A stretch of DNA of 64,000 bases from JBAIYU01 sp036763085 (lineage in GTDB: Bacteria > Bacillota > Negativicutes > DSM-1736 > Dendrosporobacteraceae): positions 91,317 through 155,316 of the forward strand of contig NZ_JBAIYU010000032.1 of assembly GCF_036763085.1 (NCBI RefSeq), written 5' to 3'. The notes under the pieces were generated by a model. The model was not told where the DNA came from. It saw only the letters and a program-made list of their open reading frames with translations, and searched no databases. How positions within the stretch are numbered: the stretch's first letter is position 1; every line of letters begins with the position of its first letter. Made by a program: the position numbers and the translations under genes. This document shows positions 52,695-61,721 of this stretch, piece after piece.

Positions 52695-55148
52695 TTAAAC
52701 GTTTTTCTTCGAAAAGGTTAACTTATCATCAGCATCGGTATCAACAATTATCGTATCTCCCGCCTGTGCGGAACGGCTGAGCATCATTTCGGCAAGCTCA
52801 TCTTCAACTTGTTTTTGAATAGCTCTGCGTAGAGGTCTAGCCCCATACGCATGGTCACGTCCAACTTTCAACAGTTCAGTTTTCGCGTTGTCAGTCACCT
52901 CAAGCTTAATATCACTGTCAGCTAAACGTCTCGCAACATCATTTAGCATTATATCAACAATCTTAATAAGCTCATTATCAGTTAGGCTGCTAAAAACAAT
53001 CAATTCATCAACCCTGTTTATAAATTCTGGCCGGAAAGTTTTTTTAACTTCATCCAATACTTTTGCCTTAGCGGACTGTCCACTATCATCTGCATTTGTA
53101 CCAGCTAAAAAGCCCATAGTTCCAGTATCTTGTTTCAAATGCTTAGCACCAACATTAGAAGTCATAATTATTACCGTATTCTTAAAGTCTACTGTTCTTC
53201 CCTGACTGTCTGTTAGCCGCCCATCTTCAAGTACTTGTAGTAAAATGTTAAATACATCATAATGGGCTTTTTCAATTTCGTCTAACAAAATAACAGAATA
53301 TGGTTTGCGGCGAATAATATCAGTAAGCTGTCCTCCCTCCTCATAACCTACATATCCGGGAGGAGCACCTACTAACCTTGATACTGTATGTTTCTCCATA
53401 TATTCTGACATATCAAGTCGAACCATCGCTGTTTCGTCGCCAAAAAGTGCTTCTGCAAGAGCTCTTGCTAGTTCAGTTTTGCCAACTCCTGTCGGTCCTA
53501 AAAATATAAAGGAGCCAATCGGGCGTTTAGGATCTTTAAGCCCAGCACGAGCTCTCCTGACTGCCCTTGCCACAGCTTTAACAGCATCTTCCTGCCCAAT
53601 AACACGATTATGAATTATTTCTTCGAGTTTTAATAGTCTTTCTGATTCTTCTGCGGCAAGCTTTTTAAGTGGTATACCTGTCCATGCCGCTACCACATTT
53701 GCAATGTCATCAGCAGTAACTATACTTCGACTAGTCTCACGTTCACGCCACTGTTTTTGTTTACTTTCTAGTTCGGCCTTTAATCGAGCTTCATCATCTC
53801 TCAATTGAGCGGCACGTTCATATTCCTGTGCAGTTATCGCAGCTTCTTTTTCAGCACGTAATTTTTCCAGCCTTTTCTCGGTCTGCTGTATATCGTCTGG
53901 TGCCGAAAAACTCTGCAGACGAACACGTGACGCAGCTTCATCCATTAAGTCTATTGCTTTATCTGGCAAAAAGCGGTCTGAAATATAGCGGTGTGACAAT
54001 TTAACTGCAGCTTCAATTGCTTCATCAGTGATTTGTGCCCGATGGAATGCTTCGTATTTATCGCGTATCCCACGTAGAATAGTTATCGCATCGTCTATTG
54101 ATGGTTCACCTACGATAATCGGTTGAAATCTTCTTTCTAAAGCGGCATCCTTTTCAATGTGCTTTTTATATTCGTTTAAAGTTGTTGCACCAATAGCTTG
54201 CAGCTCGCCTCTGGCAAGAGCAGGTTTTAATATATTAGCGGCATCTATTGCCCCTTCAGCAGCTCCAGCTCCAATTAAGGTATGCATTTCATCAATGAAA
54301 AGTATAACATTTCCGGCTGCCCTTATTTCTTCCATTACCTTCTTTAGACGCTCCTCAAATTCACCGCGGTATTTTGAGCCAGCAACCATTGAAGCCATAT
54401 TTAGTGATACTACCCGCTTCGATCGCAAAATATCAGGTACTGTTCCTTGGACAATTCGTTGAGCTAAACCTTCAGCTATTGCCGTTTTACCAACACCTGG
54501 TTCACCGATTAAAACAGGATTATTTTTAGTTCTTCTGCTCAGGATTTGGATTACCCTTTCAATTTCATTGTCCCGACCAACAACAGGATCAATCTTTCCT
54601 TCTTGGGCCAATCCATTTAAATCACGCCCAAAATCATTTAGTGTTGGCGTATTTACATTGGCCGCTTCTGGTCTTGAGCTGCCCGGCTTTGACTGAGGTG
54701 CTGCCCCAGCATTGCCAAAACCGCCTAACATTTGAATAACAACTTGACGAACACTGTTTAAGTCAGCGCCCAAACTAGCTAAAACCCGGCCAGCGACACC
54801 TTCGTTTTCACGCACTAACCCTAGTAAGATGTGCTCGGTACCGATGTAATTATGACCAAGATTTTTCGCTTCTTCTACCGCAAGCTCCATTACTTGCTTG
54901 GCACGCGGTGTGTAGCCTACTTCACCAGTAGTAGTATTACCCCTTCCGATCAGTGCCTCAGTTTGAGCACGAACTGCTGCTAAATTTATATTAATTGAAG
55001 CTAGAGCTTTAGCAGCAACACCTTCCCCTTCATGCACCAAGCCAAGTAGTAAATGTTCAGTTCCAACATAACCGTGTCCTAATCTTTTAGCCTCTTGCTG
55101 GGCTAACTCCAATACTTTTATAGCTCTCCCAGTAAATCTATTGTACAT
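52695..55148 (-). CDS. clpC: Class III stress ATPase ClpC
   Basis: AAA+ unfoldase working with ClpP and the McsB adaptor system. The 817-residue product has two Clp N repeats (to about 145), Walker A boxes GEPGVGKTA and GPTGVGKTE, a middle-domain coiled coil with a UVR-like stretch (AQEYERAAQLRDDEARL), and a C-terminal D2 small domain. The ATG at 55148 (MYNRFTGRAIK) is 9 nt after AAGGGG; a second ATG at 55154 is too near the SD. Confidence 0.96.
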   Translation of the reverse strand: MYNRFTGRAIKVLELAQQEAKRLGHGYVGTEHLLLGLVHEGEGVAAKALASININLAAVRAQTEALIGRGNTTTGEVGYTPRAKQVMELAVEEAKNLGHNYIGTEHILLGLVRENEGVAGRVLASLGADLNSVRQVVIQMLGGFGNAGAAPQSKPGSSRPEAANVNTPTLNDFGRDLNGLAQEGKIDPVVGRDNEIERVIQILSRRTKNNPVLIGEPGVGKTAIAEGLAQRIVQGTVPDILRSKRVVSLNMASMVAGSKYRGEFEERLKKVMEEIRAAGNVILFIDEMHTLIGAGAAEGAIDAANILKPALARGELQAIGATTLNEYKKHIEKDAALERRFQPIIVGEPSIDDAITILRGIRDKYEAFHRAQITDEAIEAAVKLSHRYISDRFLPDKAIDLMDEAASRVRLQSFSAPDDIQQTEKRLEKLRAEKEAAITAQEYERAAQLRDDEARLKAELESKQKQWRERETSRSIVTADDIANVVAAWTGIPLKKLAAEESERLLKLEEIIHNRVIGQEDAVKAVARAVRRARAGLKDPKRPIGSFIFLGPTGVGKTELARALAEALFGDETAMVRLDMSEYMEKHTVSRLVGAPPGYVGYEEGGQLTDIIRRKPYSVILLDEIEKAHYDVFNILLQVLEDGRLTDSQGRTVDFKNTVIIMTSNVGAKHLKQDTGTMGFLAGTNADDSGQSAKAKVLDEVKKTFRPEFINRVDELIVFSSLTDNELIKIVDIMLNDVARRLADSDIKLEVTDNAKTELLKVGRDHAYGARPLRRAIQKQVEDELAEMMLSRSAQAGDTIIVDTDADDKLTFSKKNV

Positions 55149-55164
55149 AGTCATTCACCCCTTG

Positions 55165-56238
55165 TTATTCTTTTTCAGTATTTTCTAATGATTCTCTAAT
55201 TAACTGCGCACGCAAACGATTTAAATCTGATTGGCTTAGTTCTTCATTGCCAACTAGTTTTTGCAAGTAGTTCGGTCTTGTTGTGACCAGCAGTTCGTTG
55301 AATATATCCGCTCGAATATCTTCAACTATTCTAAAGTCAATACCTAATCTTAGTTCGCTTAACAACGCAAGAGCTTCCTGCCCTGACATACTTCTGGCAT
55401 AACGCAAAATTCCATAAGCTCGCCAAACTTTATCAATTAATGCATCAGGTGAATGCTTATAAAGTGATTGACGCGCTGTTCGCTCATGACTTATTACCTG
55501 TTTAACAGCACTAGTAAGATTGTCAATAATTTCGTTTTCACTAAATCCAAGTGTTAGTTGATTAGAAATTTGAAATATATTGCCGGAAGCCTCAGTGCCT
55601 TCTCCGTAGAATCCCCTTACAGCTAATCCTAATTGGGGAGCAGCATTAACTATTCGATTAATTTGCCTTGTAAATACTAAACCTGGTAAATGCATCATCA
55701 CCGAGGCTCTTATCCCTGTGCCTAGGTTTGTTGGGCAAGCAGTAAGATAGCCAATTTGTTCGCTGAAAGCAAAGTCAATTTTAGCCTCAAGAATATCATC
55801 AATTTTATGTGCTAGCTTCAAGGCATCAGAAAGTTCTAACCCGGGATACATACACTGTATTCGTAAGTGATCTTCCTCGTTAATCATAACGCATACGGTA
55901 GCATCATCACTAACAACTAATGCTCGATTTTCAGGTTGGGCGGCATGATTGGGACTGATAATATGTTTTTCAACAAGCACATTTCGCTCTAACGAAGTTA
56001 ATTTATCAAGTGCTACAAATAAGTAATTACTATCAGTTTCAGCCCTAAGCTCACTTAGCGATTCCTGTATTTTAGCTTCTACTTGAGAAAGCTGTTCAGA
56101 GGTTGCTCTATTTGGGAAAGGCAATTCGCAAACATTACGTGCCAAACGGATACGGCTTGATAATACTATATCTCCATCCAGCCCTCCGCCATTCATCCAC
56201 GGAGTCCGGGGTTGATCCAAAAGATATTCTAAAGACAT
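55165..56238 (-). CDS. mcsB: Protein arginine kinase McsB
   Basis: Phosphorylates arginines to mark proteins for ClpCP. The 357-residue product has the phosphagen-kinase fold: VLSSRIRLARNV, INEEDHLRIQ, and CPTNLGTGIRASVMMHLPGL. ATG at 56238 after GGAGGGGAG. Lies 12 bp after mcsA and 16 bp before clpC. Confidence 0.96.
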   Translation of the reverse strand: MSLEYLLDQPRTPWMNGGGLDGDIVLSSRIRLARNVCELPFPNRATSEQLSQVEAKIQESLSELRAETDSNYLFVALDKLTSLERNVLVEKHIISPNHAAQPENRALVVSDDATVCVMINEEDHLRIQCMYPGLELSDALKLAHKIDDILEAKIDFAFSEQIGYLTACPTNLGTGIRASVMMHLPGLVFTRQINRIVNAAPQLGLAVRGFYGEGTEASGNIFQISNQLTLGFSENEIIDNLTSAVKQVISHERTARQSLYKHSPDALIDKVWRAYGILRYARSMSGQEALALLSELRLGIDFRIVEDIRADIFNELLVTTRPNYLQKLVGNEELSQSDLNRLRAQLIRESLENTEKE

Positions 56239-56250
56239 TTATCTCCCCTC

Positions 56251-56760
56251 CTACTCCTTAGCATTAAGTTCTCTTTCTAATAGTCTTATTTCATCACGCA
56301 ATTTCGCAGCGCTCTCAAACTCTTCTTTTTCCACGTACTTTTCCAATTCATGTCTCATACGTTTAATACGCTGTCTAATTTCCAAAGATTCTCCTGACCT
56401 TTTAGGTATCTTACCAGTGTGAGTACTGGAACCGTGAATTCGCCGTAAAAGGGGTTCAAGCTTGCTGCCAAAAGTAGAATAGCACGTACTGCACCCAATT
56501 TTACCGTTCCTACTAAAATCACGATAAGTCATCCCACAGTTAGCGCATGCTTCAACTTTAGGCTGAGCAGCTTCTACAAAACTATTACTAAACATTCCTT
56601 TTAAAAAGTCATGCACAGAAAATTTATGGTCAGTAGAAAAAATCATGTCTCCGCTTTCCTTAGCGCAGTACTCACATAAATGCTTATCTATTTTTTGATT
56701 GTTTGCTATTTTAGTTATGTGTACGCATGCCTGCCGCTTTTTGCAATCATCGCATAGCAT
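56251..56760 (-). CDS. mcsA: McsA, zinc-binding activator of McsB
   Basis: The 169-residue product has CDDC, CEYC, CANC and CSTC pairs for zinc, and a C-terminal UVR domain (YVEKEEFESAAKLRDEIRLL). Activates McsB kinase; with CtsR it tunes the heat response. ATG at 56760 after GAGGAGG, 12 bp after ctsR. Confidence 0.94.
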   Translation of the reverse strand: MLCDDCKKRQACVHITKIANNQKIDKHLCEYCAKESGDMIFSTDHKFSVHDFLKGMFSNSFVEAAQPKVEACANCGMTYRDFSRNGKIGCSTCYSTFGSKLEPLLRRIHGSSTHTGKIPKRSGESLEIRQRIKRMRHELEKYVEKEEFESAAKLRDEIRLLERELNAKE

Positions 56761-56772
56761 TAAAACTCCTCC

Positions 56773-57219
56773 TCATGTGAAATCAGCCAAATTTAAAAAG
56801 ACTGAACGTAATAATCCGACACGCTCTTGCGGTGCTGCTTTTTTAAACATAAAAACTGATATCTGCATTATAAGCGACGCTTCCCTGCCACTAATCAGGC
56901 TGTTTGCGACTAGATGTCTAACAACTTCAGTTATATCTTCTAGCGAAGTGTCATTGTCAATCTGATTTGCAATATCATGATAAATAATACTCTGTATTGG
57001 GGTTCGGGCAATACGTATGAAGCCACCAGAACCACGTCTTGACTCAACAAGAAAGCCTCTTTCAATGGTAAATCGAGTACTAAGAACATAGCTTATTTGG
57101 GATGGAGCACAATCAATTTCTTCGGCAATTTCATTACGGCGCAATACTACAATATTATTCTGTTCTAATGAAATTCTTCGCAAAATATATTCTTCAATCA
57201 AGTCAGCTAAATTACTCAT
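56773..57219 (-). CDS. ctsR: Transcriptional repressor CtsR
   Basis: Dimeric class III heat-shock repressor. The 148-residue product has a winged HTH (RRNEIAEEIDCAPSQISYVL), the RGSGGFIRI wing and a C-terminal helical domain. The first gene of the operon, downstream of a promoter with four TTTGAC/GTCAAA boxes that it presumably binds. Confidence 0.95.
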   Translation of the reverse strand: MSNLADLIEEYILRRISLEQNNIVVLRRNEIAEEIDCAPSQISYVLSTRFTIERGFLVESRRGSGGFIRIARTPIQSIIYHDIANQIDNDTSLEDITEVVRHLVANSLISGREASLIMQISVFMFKKAAPQERVGLLRSVFLNLADFT

Positions 57220-57249
57220 AACACCACCTGCTAACTTTCCAATCTAATA

Positions 57250-57293
57250 TTTGACCTTTTGACCTTTGTTTATATTATATTTGACCTTTTGAC
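57250..57293 (-). promoter_or_regulatory. CtsR operator: four GTCAAA half-sites
   Basis: On the minus strand GTCAAA occurs at 57293-57288, 57285-57280, 57263-57258 and 57255-57250. Each pair has an 8-bp period (for example AGTCAAAAGGTCAAA); the pairs are 30 bp apart. The classic CtsR site has a 10-bp period. One pair lies in the -35/-10 spacer and the other just downstream of the -10. Confidence 0.75.
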
Positions 57294-57302
57294 TTTTGGC
57301 AA
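57274..57302 (-). promoter_or_regulatory. ctsR operon promoter
   Basis: TTGCCA (57302-57297), 17 bp, TATAAT (57279-57274) on the minus strand, about 55 bp before ctsR. Confidence 0.85.
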
Positions 57303-57322
57303 TACTAAAATATATAAGAAAA

Positions 57323-57360
57323 AGGCAATAATTATTAAATTCCTTTAATAATTATTGCCT
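57323..57360 (-). terminator. Terminator between the RlmI-like gene and ctsR
   Basis: A perfect 17-bp stem (AGGCAATAATTATTAAA) with loop GGAA on the minus strand, followed by TTTTTC. A second hairpin (AAGCCGCTC/GAGCGGCTT, 57391-57419) lies nearer the upstream gene without a T run. Confidence 0.9.
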
Positions 57361-57451
57361 AATAACTTGTAATTTATCCGATGACTAAGCCGCTCTTGTC
57401 ACAGACGAGCGGCTTGATTAGCTTTCTAGGTTAGCCCTTTAATACTGGCTA

Positions 57452-58636
57452 TTAGAACACTTGCACTACCAAAAATTTTAGATATTCCGTCTCGGCAGAG
57501 GCTGGCAATATCGGATGGTCTTTTGCTTGAGTTCGATATTCAACCTGCCTTATTGTCCTTTTCGCGTCGCGAGCAGCATCATTTACAACAGCTAGAAACA
57601 AATCTCTCCCCATATGATAAGAACAAGAGCAGGTCACCAAGTAGCCTCCTGGCTTAACCATCTTGAGACCGCGCAAATTAATTTCTTTATACCCCCGAGC
57701 AGCGCCTTCTAAAGCACTTCTGCTTTTTGTAAAAGCTGGAGGATCTAAGATAACCACATCGAACTGCTGTTTCTCATCAGACATCGTCCGTAGTGCATCA
57801 AAGGCATTTGCAACTTGAAAATTACAAATATCGCTTACACCGTTCATTTCGGCATTTTGCTTAGCTAATTCTATTGCATCTTCTGATATGTCTATAGAAG
57901 TAATCTTTTTTGCTCCGTAAAGAGCTGCATGTACGGCGAATGATCCAGTATGGCAAAAGCAATCCAATACCTCTGCACCAGCCATTAACGGTTTGAGAAA
58001 AAGTCTATTCTCTCGCTGATCGTAAAAGAACCCAGTCTTTTGTCCTTTTTCAATATCGGCATAAAAGGGTATACCATTTTCTAATACTTTAATTTTAGTT
58101 GGAAAATTCCCCTTTAGATAGCCCACTTTTTTATCATCAAGGCCTTCTAATCTCCGCACGGATACATCGTTTCGCTCATAAATACCTTCAGGTGAAAATA
58201 ATTCATCAAGTACTGATACAATCGTTTCTTTATGTACATCAATACCTAATGAAAGTGTCTGAATGACCATATAAGGGCCAAACTTATCAACAATTAGTGC
58301 TGGTAAAAAATCTGCTTCACCGAATATCAACCGGCAATATTCTGGTTCGTTTATAAACTGTTTGCGATATTTCCAAGCTGTTTCTATTCTCTTCTTAAAA
58401 AACTCCCTGTTAATCGGTTCTTGTTCACGGGTCAAAAGCCGAACAATGATTTGTGAACGAGGATTAATATAACCTCGGCCGATGAATTTCTGACGGTTGT
58501 TATAAACGTCAACAATGTCACCTGGCTGAAAATCGCCATCAATGTAATCTAACTCTGTTTGGTACACCCAAGGGTGACCACTTTCAACTCGGTGCTGTGC
58601 ACCTTTGCGTAAAAAAACTTTAGCTGTTACTTCCAT
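57452..58636 (-). CDS. RlmI-like 23S rRNA methyltransferase (PUA + SAM domain)
   Basis: The 394-residue product has an N-terminal PUA domain (about 1-75), a linker domain, and a Rossmann SAM methyltransferase: VLDCFCHTGSFAVHAALYGA, DPPAFTKSRSAL, and the CSCSYHM catalytic Cys region. The family makes m5C in 23S rRNA (C1962 in E. coli); the exact target is inferred. ATG after GAGGTC. Lies 8 bp downstream of the membrane protein gene. Confidence 0.9.
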   Translation of the reverse strand: MEVTAKVFLRKGAQHRVESGHPWVYQTELDYIDGDFQPGDIVDVYNNRQKFIGRGYINPRSQIIVRLLTREQEPINREFFKKRIETAWKYRKQFINEPEYCRLIFGEADFLPALIVDKFGPYMVIQTLSLGIDVHKETIVSVLDELFSPEGIYERNDVSVRRLEGLDDKKVGYLKGNFPTKIKVLENGIPFYADIEKGQKTGFFYDQRENRLFLKPLMAGAEVLDCFCHTGSFAVHAALYGAKKITSIDISEDAIELAKQNAEMNGVSDICNFQVANAFDALRTMSDEKQQFDVVILDPPAFTKSRSALEGAARGYKEINLRGLKMVKPGGYLVTCSCSYHMGRDLFLAVVNDAARDAKRTIRQVEYRTQAKDHPILPASAETEYLKFLVVQVF

Positions 58637-58643
58637 AAAGACC

Positions 58644-59171
58644 TCACTTATTATTTTTTCGATGATTCCACCAGTTGTAAATAAGATAGACAGCCATTGC
58701 TGTCATTATAGCACCATTAACTGCCTTGAACTCTGCTGCAAAATAAGCTGGTTCCCAGTATGATACTGGACTGTGCACCGCTGACATAGATAACGGGTAA
58801 AGATAAAAGTTTGCATGTGCACCATGTGTAAGTTCATCTAGAAGTAAATGAGTACCCCAACCAACAACAACCGCTCTAGTTTTACTTAATCTTTTAAACA
58901 TGCTTAAAGCGAAAAAAGCGCCCCAGAAAACAACAGAATGCCCTATCAGATCAATCATAACTGCCCAAGAGTAAATTGGAAGATAAGACATCATGACTTT
59001 AGGGCTCATTGTAATTAGTTCTGGGATACTTATATTTCCGTCATATAGCATTACTACTATTAGAACAAGGTATATATAATCTGGCAGCATTGAGCCTAAA
59101 ACAAAATACCAGACAAACGGGTGACGTCGTGACAAAAAATATAACCAAAAGCCATGGTGTAACGTAAACAT
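58644..59171 (-). CDS. YdjM/DUF457-like membrane metal-dependent hydrolase
   Basis: The 175-residue integral membrane product has about five hydrophobic segments and His/Asp pairs placed as in YdjM-type proteins: TLHHGFW, GSMLPDYIY, DLIGHSVVFWG, HLLLDELTHG. Function unknown. The ATG at 59171 is 5 nt after GAGG; a GTG two codons upstream overlaps the SD. Overlapping minus-strand frames at 59041-59284 lack support. Confidence 0.7.
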   Translation of the reverse strand: MFTLHHGFWLYFLSRRHPFVWYFVLGSMLPDYIYLVLIVVMLYDGNISIPELITMSPKVMMSYLPIYSWAVMIDLIGHSVVFWGAFFALSMFKRLSKTRAVVVGWGTHLLLDELTHGAHANFYLYPLSMSAVHSPVSYWEPAYFAAEFKAVNGAIMTAMAVYLIYNWWNHRKNNK

Positions 59172-59276
59172 AGCCACCTCGGTAAAGTTTGTTCGATAAT
59201 ATAGTGTGGCACATAGTTTCTGTCACTATTCCATGGAGCATTTAAAAAGAACACTTTGCTGTATGTACCTAAAAAA

Positions 59277-59294
59277 GAGGGCACTTAGGCCCTC
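59277..59294 (-). terminator. Terminator of the flavodiiron protein gene
   Basis: GAGGGC/GCCCTC with a 6-nt loop followed by TTTTTT on the minus strand, 8 bp after the stop. Confidence 0.93.
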
Positions 59295-59301
59295 AATAAA
59301 T

Positions 59302-60486
59302 CTATTTCTCTGCCTGCAGTATTTTTTTACCGAATTCTAATCCAAAGTTAAAGCATTTTTCAAGTTCTTCAGCATCAGGCACCCACTTTAGTGCTAAACT
59401 TGGATCTACCTTAATACCTGCACTTGCCATACTTTCATCAATTACCTTCTGAGCGCCACCACCCCAACCATAGGCACCAAATGATGCACCAAGTTTATTG
59501 GCAGGTCTAAGACCTTTTATATATGTCAAAAGTGCTCCCACGGTCGCAAGCGGACCATTATTTTGGGTTGATGAACCTATAAGAACACCACGGGCCTCTA
59601 ATAGTTGCATCATCAAGTCACTTCTATCTGCTGCAGATAATCTGTATAGTTTGGCATTTACGCCAGCAGCAGCAACACCCTCAAGTATACGGCGAGCCAT
59701 TTTTTCAGTACTGCCCCACATGCTATCATACGCAATAATTACTTTATCTGTTGTATAGTTAGTACCCCACTGCTCGTACTTATGTAGTATTTCGGGGATA
59801 TTGGACCTCCAAACCACTCCGTGGCTTGGCGCAATCATTTTAACCGGTACTTGTGAAGCTTTATTTAGTGCTTTGCCGACGAGCTTTCCAAATGGCATTA
59901 GTATATTAGCATAATACTTTGCGGCTTCATACATAATTTCATGTATATCATTCTCATCGTCAAATCGTTTCGTTGTACAAATATGCTGTCCAAAAGCATC
60001 ATTTGAAAATAGGATTTGTTCGCCATCTAAATAGCTAGCCATCGAATCTGGCCAATGAAGCATAGGTAAAGGTATGAAATGAAGTTTGTTTTTGCCTAAA
60101 TTAATAAAGTCGCCTTCTTTTACAACTTGAAAGTCATAATTTTTCTGATAATGTTTCAGTATTCCTGACTTTCCAGCTTCGGTCAAAATTACTTTAGCCT
60201 GTGGAGCCTTTTCCATTATCATGGGCAGACCGCTAGAATGATCTGGCTCAACATGGTTCACAATTACATAGTCAATTTTAGCAGGATCAACAATTTGACT
60301 AATTCTCTCAATAAGCTCCTCAGCGAAAGGCGCCTTTACTGTATCAACAAGGCATATCTTTTCATCAACAATTAGAAATGAATTATATGTTACACCGCGT
60401 GGAGTTGTAAAACCATGAAAGTCCCTAACATTCCAATCAACGGCGCCAACATAGTATACTCCTTCGGCTAATTTAACGTTATTCAT
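59302..60486 (-). CDS. A-type flavoprotein (flavodiiron, FprA-like)
   Basis: Reduces O2 or NO in anaerobes. The 394-residue product has an N-terminal beta-lactamase-like diiron domain (HVEPDHSSGLP with the HxExD ligands, LPMLHWPDSMASYL, APSHGVVWRS) and a C-terminal flavodoxin domain (IAYDSMWGSTEKMARRI). No rubredoxin domain is fused. The ATG at 60486 is after GGGGGAG; it follows fabK by 13 bp, so the two are likely co-transcribed. Confidence 0.93.
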   Translation of the reverse strand: MNNVKLAEGVYYVGAVDWNVRDFHGFTTPRGVTYNSFLIVDEKICLVDTVKAPFAEELIERISQIVDPAKIDYVIVNHVEPDHSSGLPMIMEKAPQAKVILTEAGKSGILKHYQKNYDFQVVKEGDFINLGKNKLHFIPLPMLHWPDSMASYLDGEQILFSNDAFGQHICTTKRFDDENDIHEIMYEAAKYYANILMPFGKLVGKALNKASQVPVKMIAPSHGVVWRSNIPEILHKYEQWGTNYTTDKVIIAYDSMWGSTEKMARRILEGVAAAGVNAKLYRLSAADRSDLMMQLLEARGVLIGSSTQNNGPLATVGALLTYIKGLRPANKLGASFGAYGWGGGAQKVIDESMASAGIKVDPSLALKWVPDAEELEKCFNFGLEFGKKILQAEK

Positions 60487-60499
60487 GAAATTCTCCCCC

Positions 60500-61441
60500 T
60501 TACTTTGCAAACTCAGGTGCTTTCAGAAGCACTTCACGAGCCTCATTAATAATTTTATCCACAATATCTTTTGCTGGCTCAATTTCCGTTAATGGTAATA
60601 AACTCTGACCAGCTTGAACCATTCCATTTTCAATATCACCATCAACTGCTGCTAGACGATTTGTTCCTGTTGCTAGTTTTACTAATTCGTCCTCAGGTGT
60701 ACCATTTTTCTCTAGCTCAACAAAATTTAAAGAGAACTTATTTTTAACACCTCTTACCGCATGACCAATAGTTTGTCCTGTTACGATAGTGTCAGTATCT
60801 GTAGCTTCAATTAGCTTTTGCTTGAATTTAGGGTGAGCGGCACACTCTAGAGCTAATAAAAATCTTGTTCCTATTTGCACACCGGCAGCACCCATAACTA
60901 AAGCTGCTGCAAGTCCGCGACCATCGGCAAAGCCTCCTGCCACGATTACAGGAATTCTAATCTCAGGTATAACTTGGGTCATTAACGCCATAGTTGTCAA
61001 AACGCCAATATGACCGCCAGCTTCCATACCTTCAACAACTATAGCATCAGCACCGGCATTTTGAACTCTTTTAGCAAGTTTAACGTTTGGCACAACAGGA
61101 ATCTTCTTTACTCCCGCTTGATCAAACTTTTCGAAATATGGTACTGGGTTACCTGCACCAAGAGTTACAAAAGCAACTTTTTCTTCGCATATTACTTCGA
61201 CAACTTCATCTTTATTTGGCGCCATCAACATGACGTTTACACCAAAAGGTTTATCTGTTAATGATTTTGCAAGTCTGATCTGCTCGCGAACATAGTTTGT
61301 GTCACGGCCACCTGTCGCGATAATTCCTGCTCCACCAGCTTCAGATACTGCAGCTGCAAGTTTGGCATCTGAGATCCAAGCCATTCCACCTTGAATAATT
61401 GGATATTTAATATTTAACAATGATGTTAGTTTAGTATTCAT
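60500..61441 (-). CDS. fabK: Enoyl-ACP reductase II (FabK) or nitronate monooxygenase-like flavoprotein
   Basis: The 313-residue FMN TIM-barrel product has YPIIQGGMAW, the GADAIVVEGMEAGGHIG motif, and VPVIVAGGFADGRG-type repeats. It matches FabK of Firmicutes more than nitronate monooxygenases, but the genomic neighbours are not fatty-acid genes, so the physiological role is less sure. ATG after AAAGGAG. Confidence 0.82.
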   Translation of the reverse strand: MNTKLTSLLNIKYPIIQGGMAWISDAKLAAAVSEAGGAGIIATGGRDTNYVREQIRLAKSLTDKPFGVNVMLMAPNKDEVVEVICEEKVAFVTLGAGNPVPYFEKFDQAGVKKIPVVPNVKLAKRVQNAGADAIVVEGMEAGGHIGVLTTMALMTQVIPEIRIPVIVAGGFADGRGLAAALVMGAAGVQIGTRFLLALECAAHPKFKQKLIEATDTDTIVTGQTIGHAVRGVKNKFSLNFVELEKNGTPEDELVKLATGTNRLAAVDGDIENGMVQAGQSLLPLTEIEPAKDIVDKIINEAREVLLKAPEFAK

Positions 61442-61523
61442 CTTATTTCTCCTTTGATAAAATATATTCTTTATGTGAGAAATTTTACTATACGTTACGA
61501 TATTCCTGCAATGCTTTTGTTAA

Positions 61524-61545
61524 CTTTTACTAGGACCTAATTATA
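61524..61545 (-). promoter_or_regulatory. Possible FapR-like box and -10 before fabK
   Basis: The minus strand reads TATAAT (61545-61540) and then TTAGGTCCTAGTAAAAG, which resembles the FapR site TTAGTACCTGGTCTTAA in 10 or 11 of 17 positions. No good -35 was seen at the right distance. A guess only. Confidence 0.25.
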
Positions 61546-61578
61546 TTTAATTTTCCGGAAATAATAAAAAAAATACTC

Positions 61579-61607
61579 TTTACAATAATGTCCAAGCAAT
61601 TTATAAT
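61579..61607 (+). promoter_or_regulatory. Promoter of the SpeD homologue
   Basis: TTTACA (61579-61584), 17 bp, TATAAT (61602-61607). The start codon is 115 bp further, leaving an AT-rich leader of about 105 nt with no structure I could define. Confidence 0.85.
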
Positions 61608-61721
61608 GTATATCTGTGATATCGCTGGATATTATCACTATTATTGTTTGAATTTATCAATTATTGAGTTTTTTTGAAGTTTTACGCCTTAAGTTGAAAC
61701 TATTAAAAAGGGGCGATTGTA

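Noticed and set aside
59041..59284. Two overlapping minus-strand ORFs upstream of the YdjM-like gene
   Set aside because: They overlap the start of the supported gene in other frames and have no SD.
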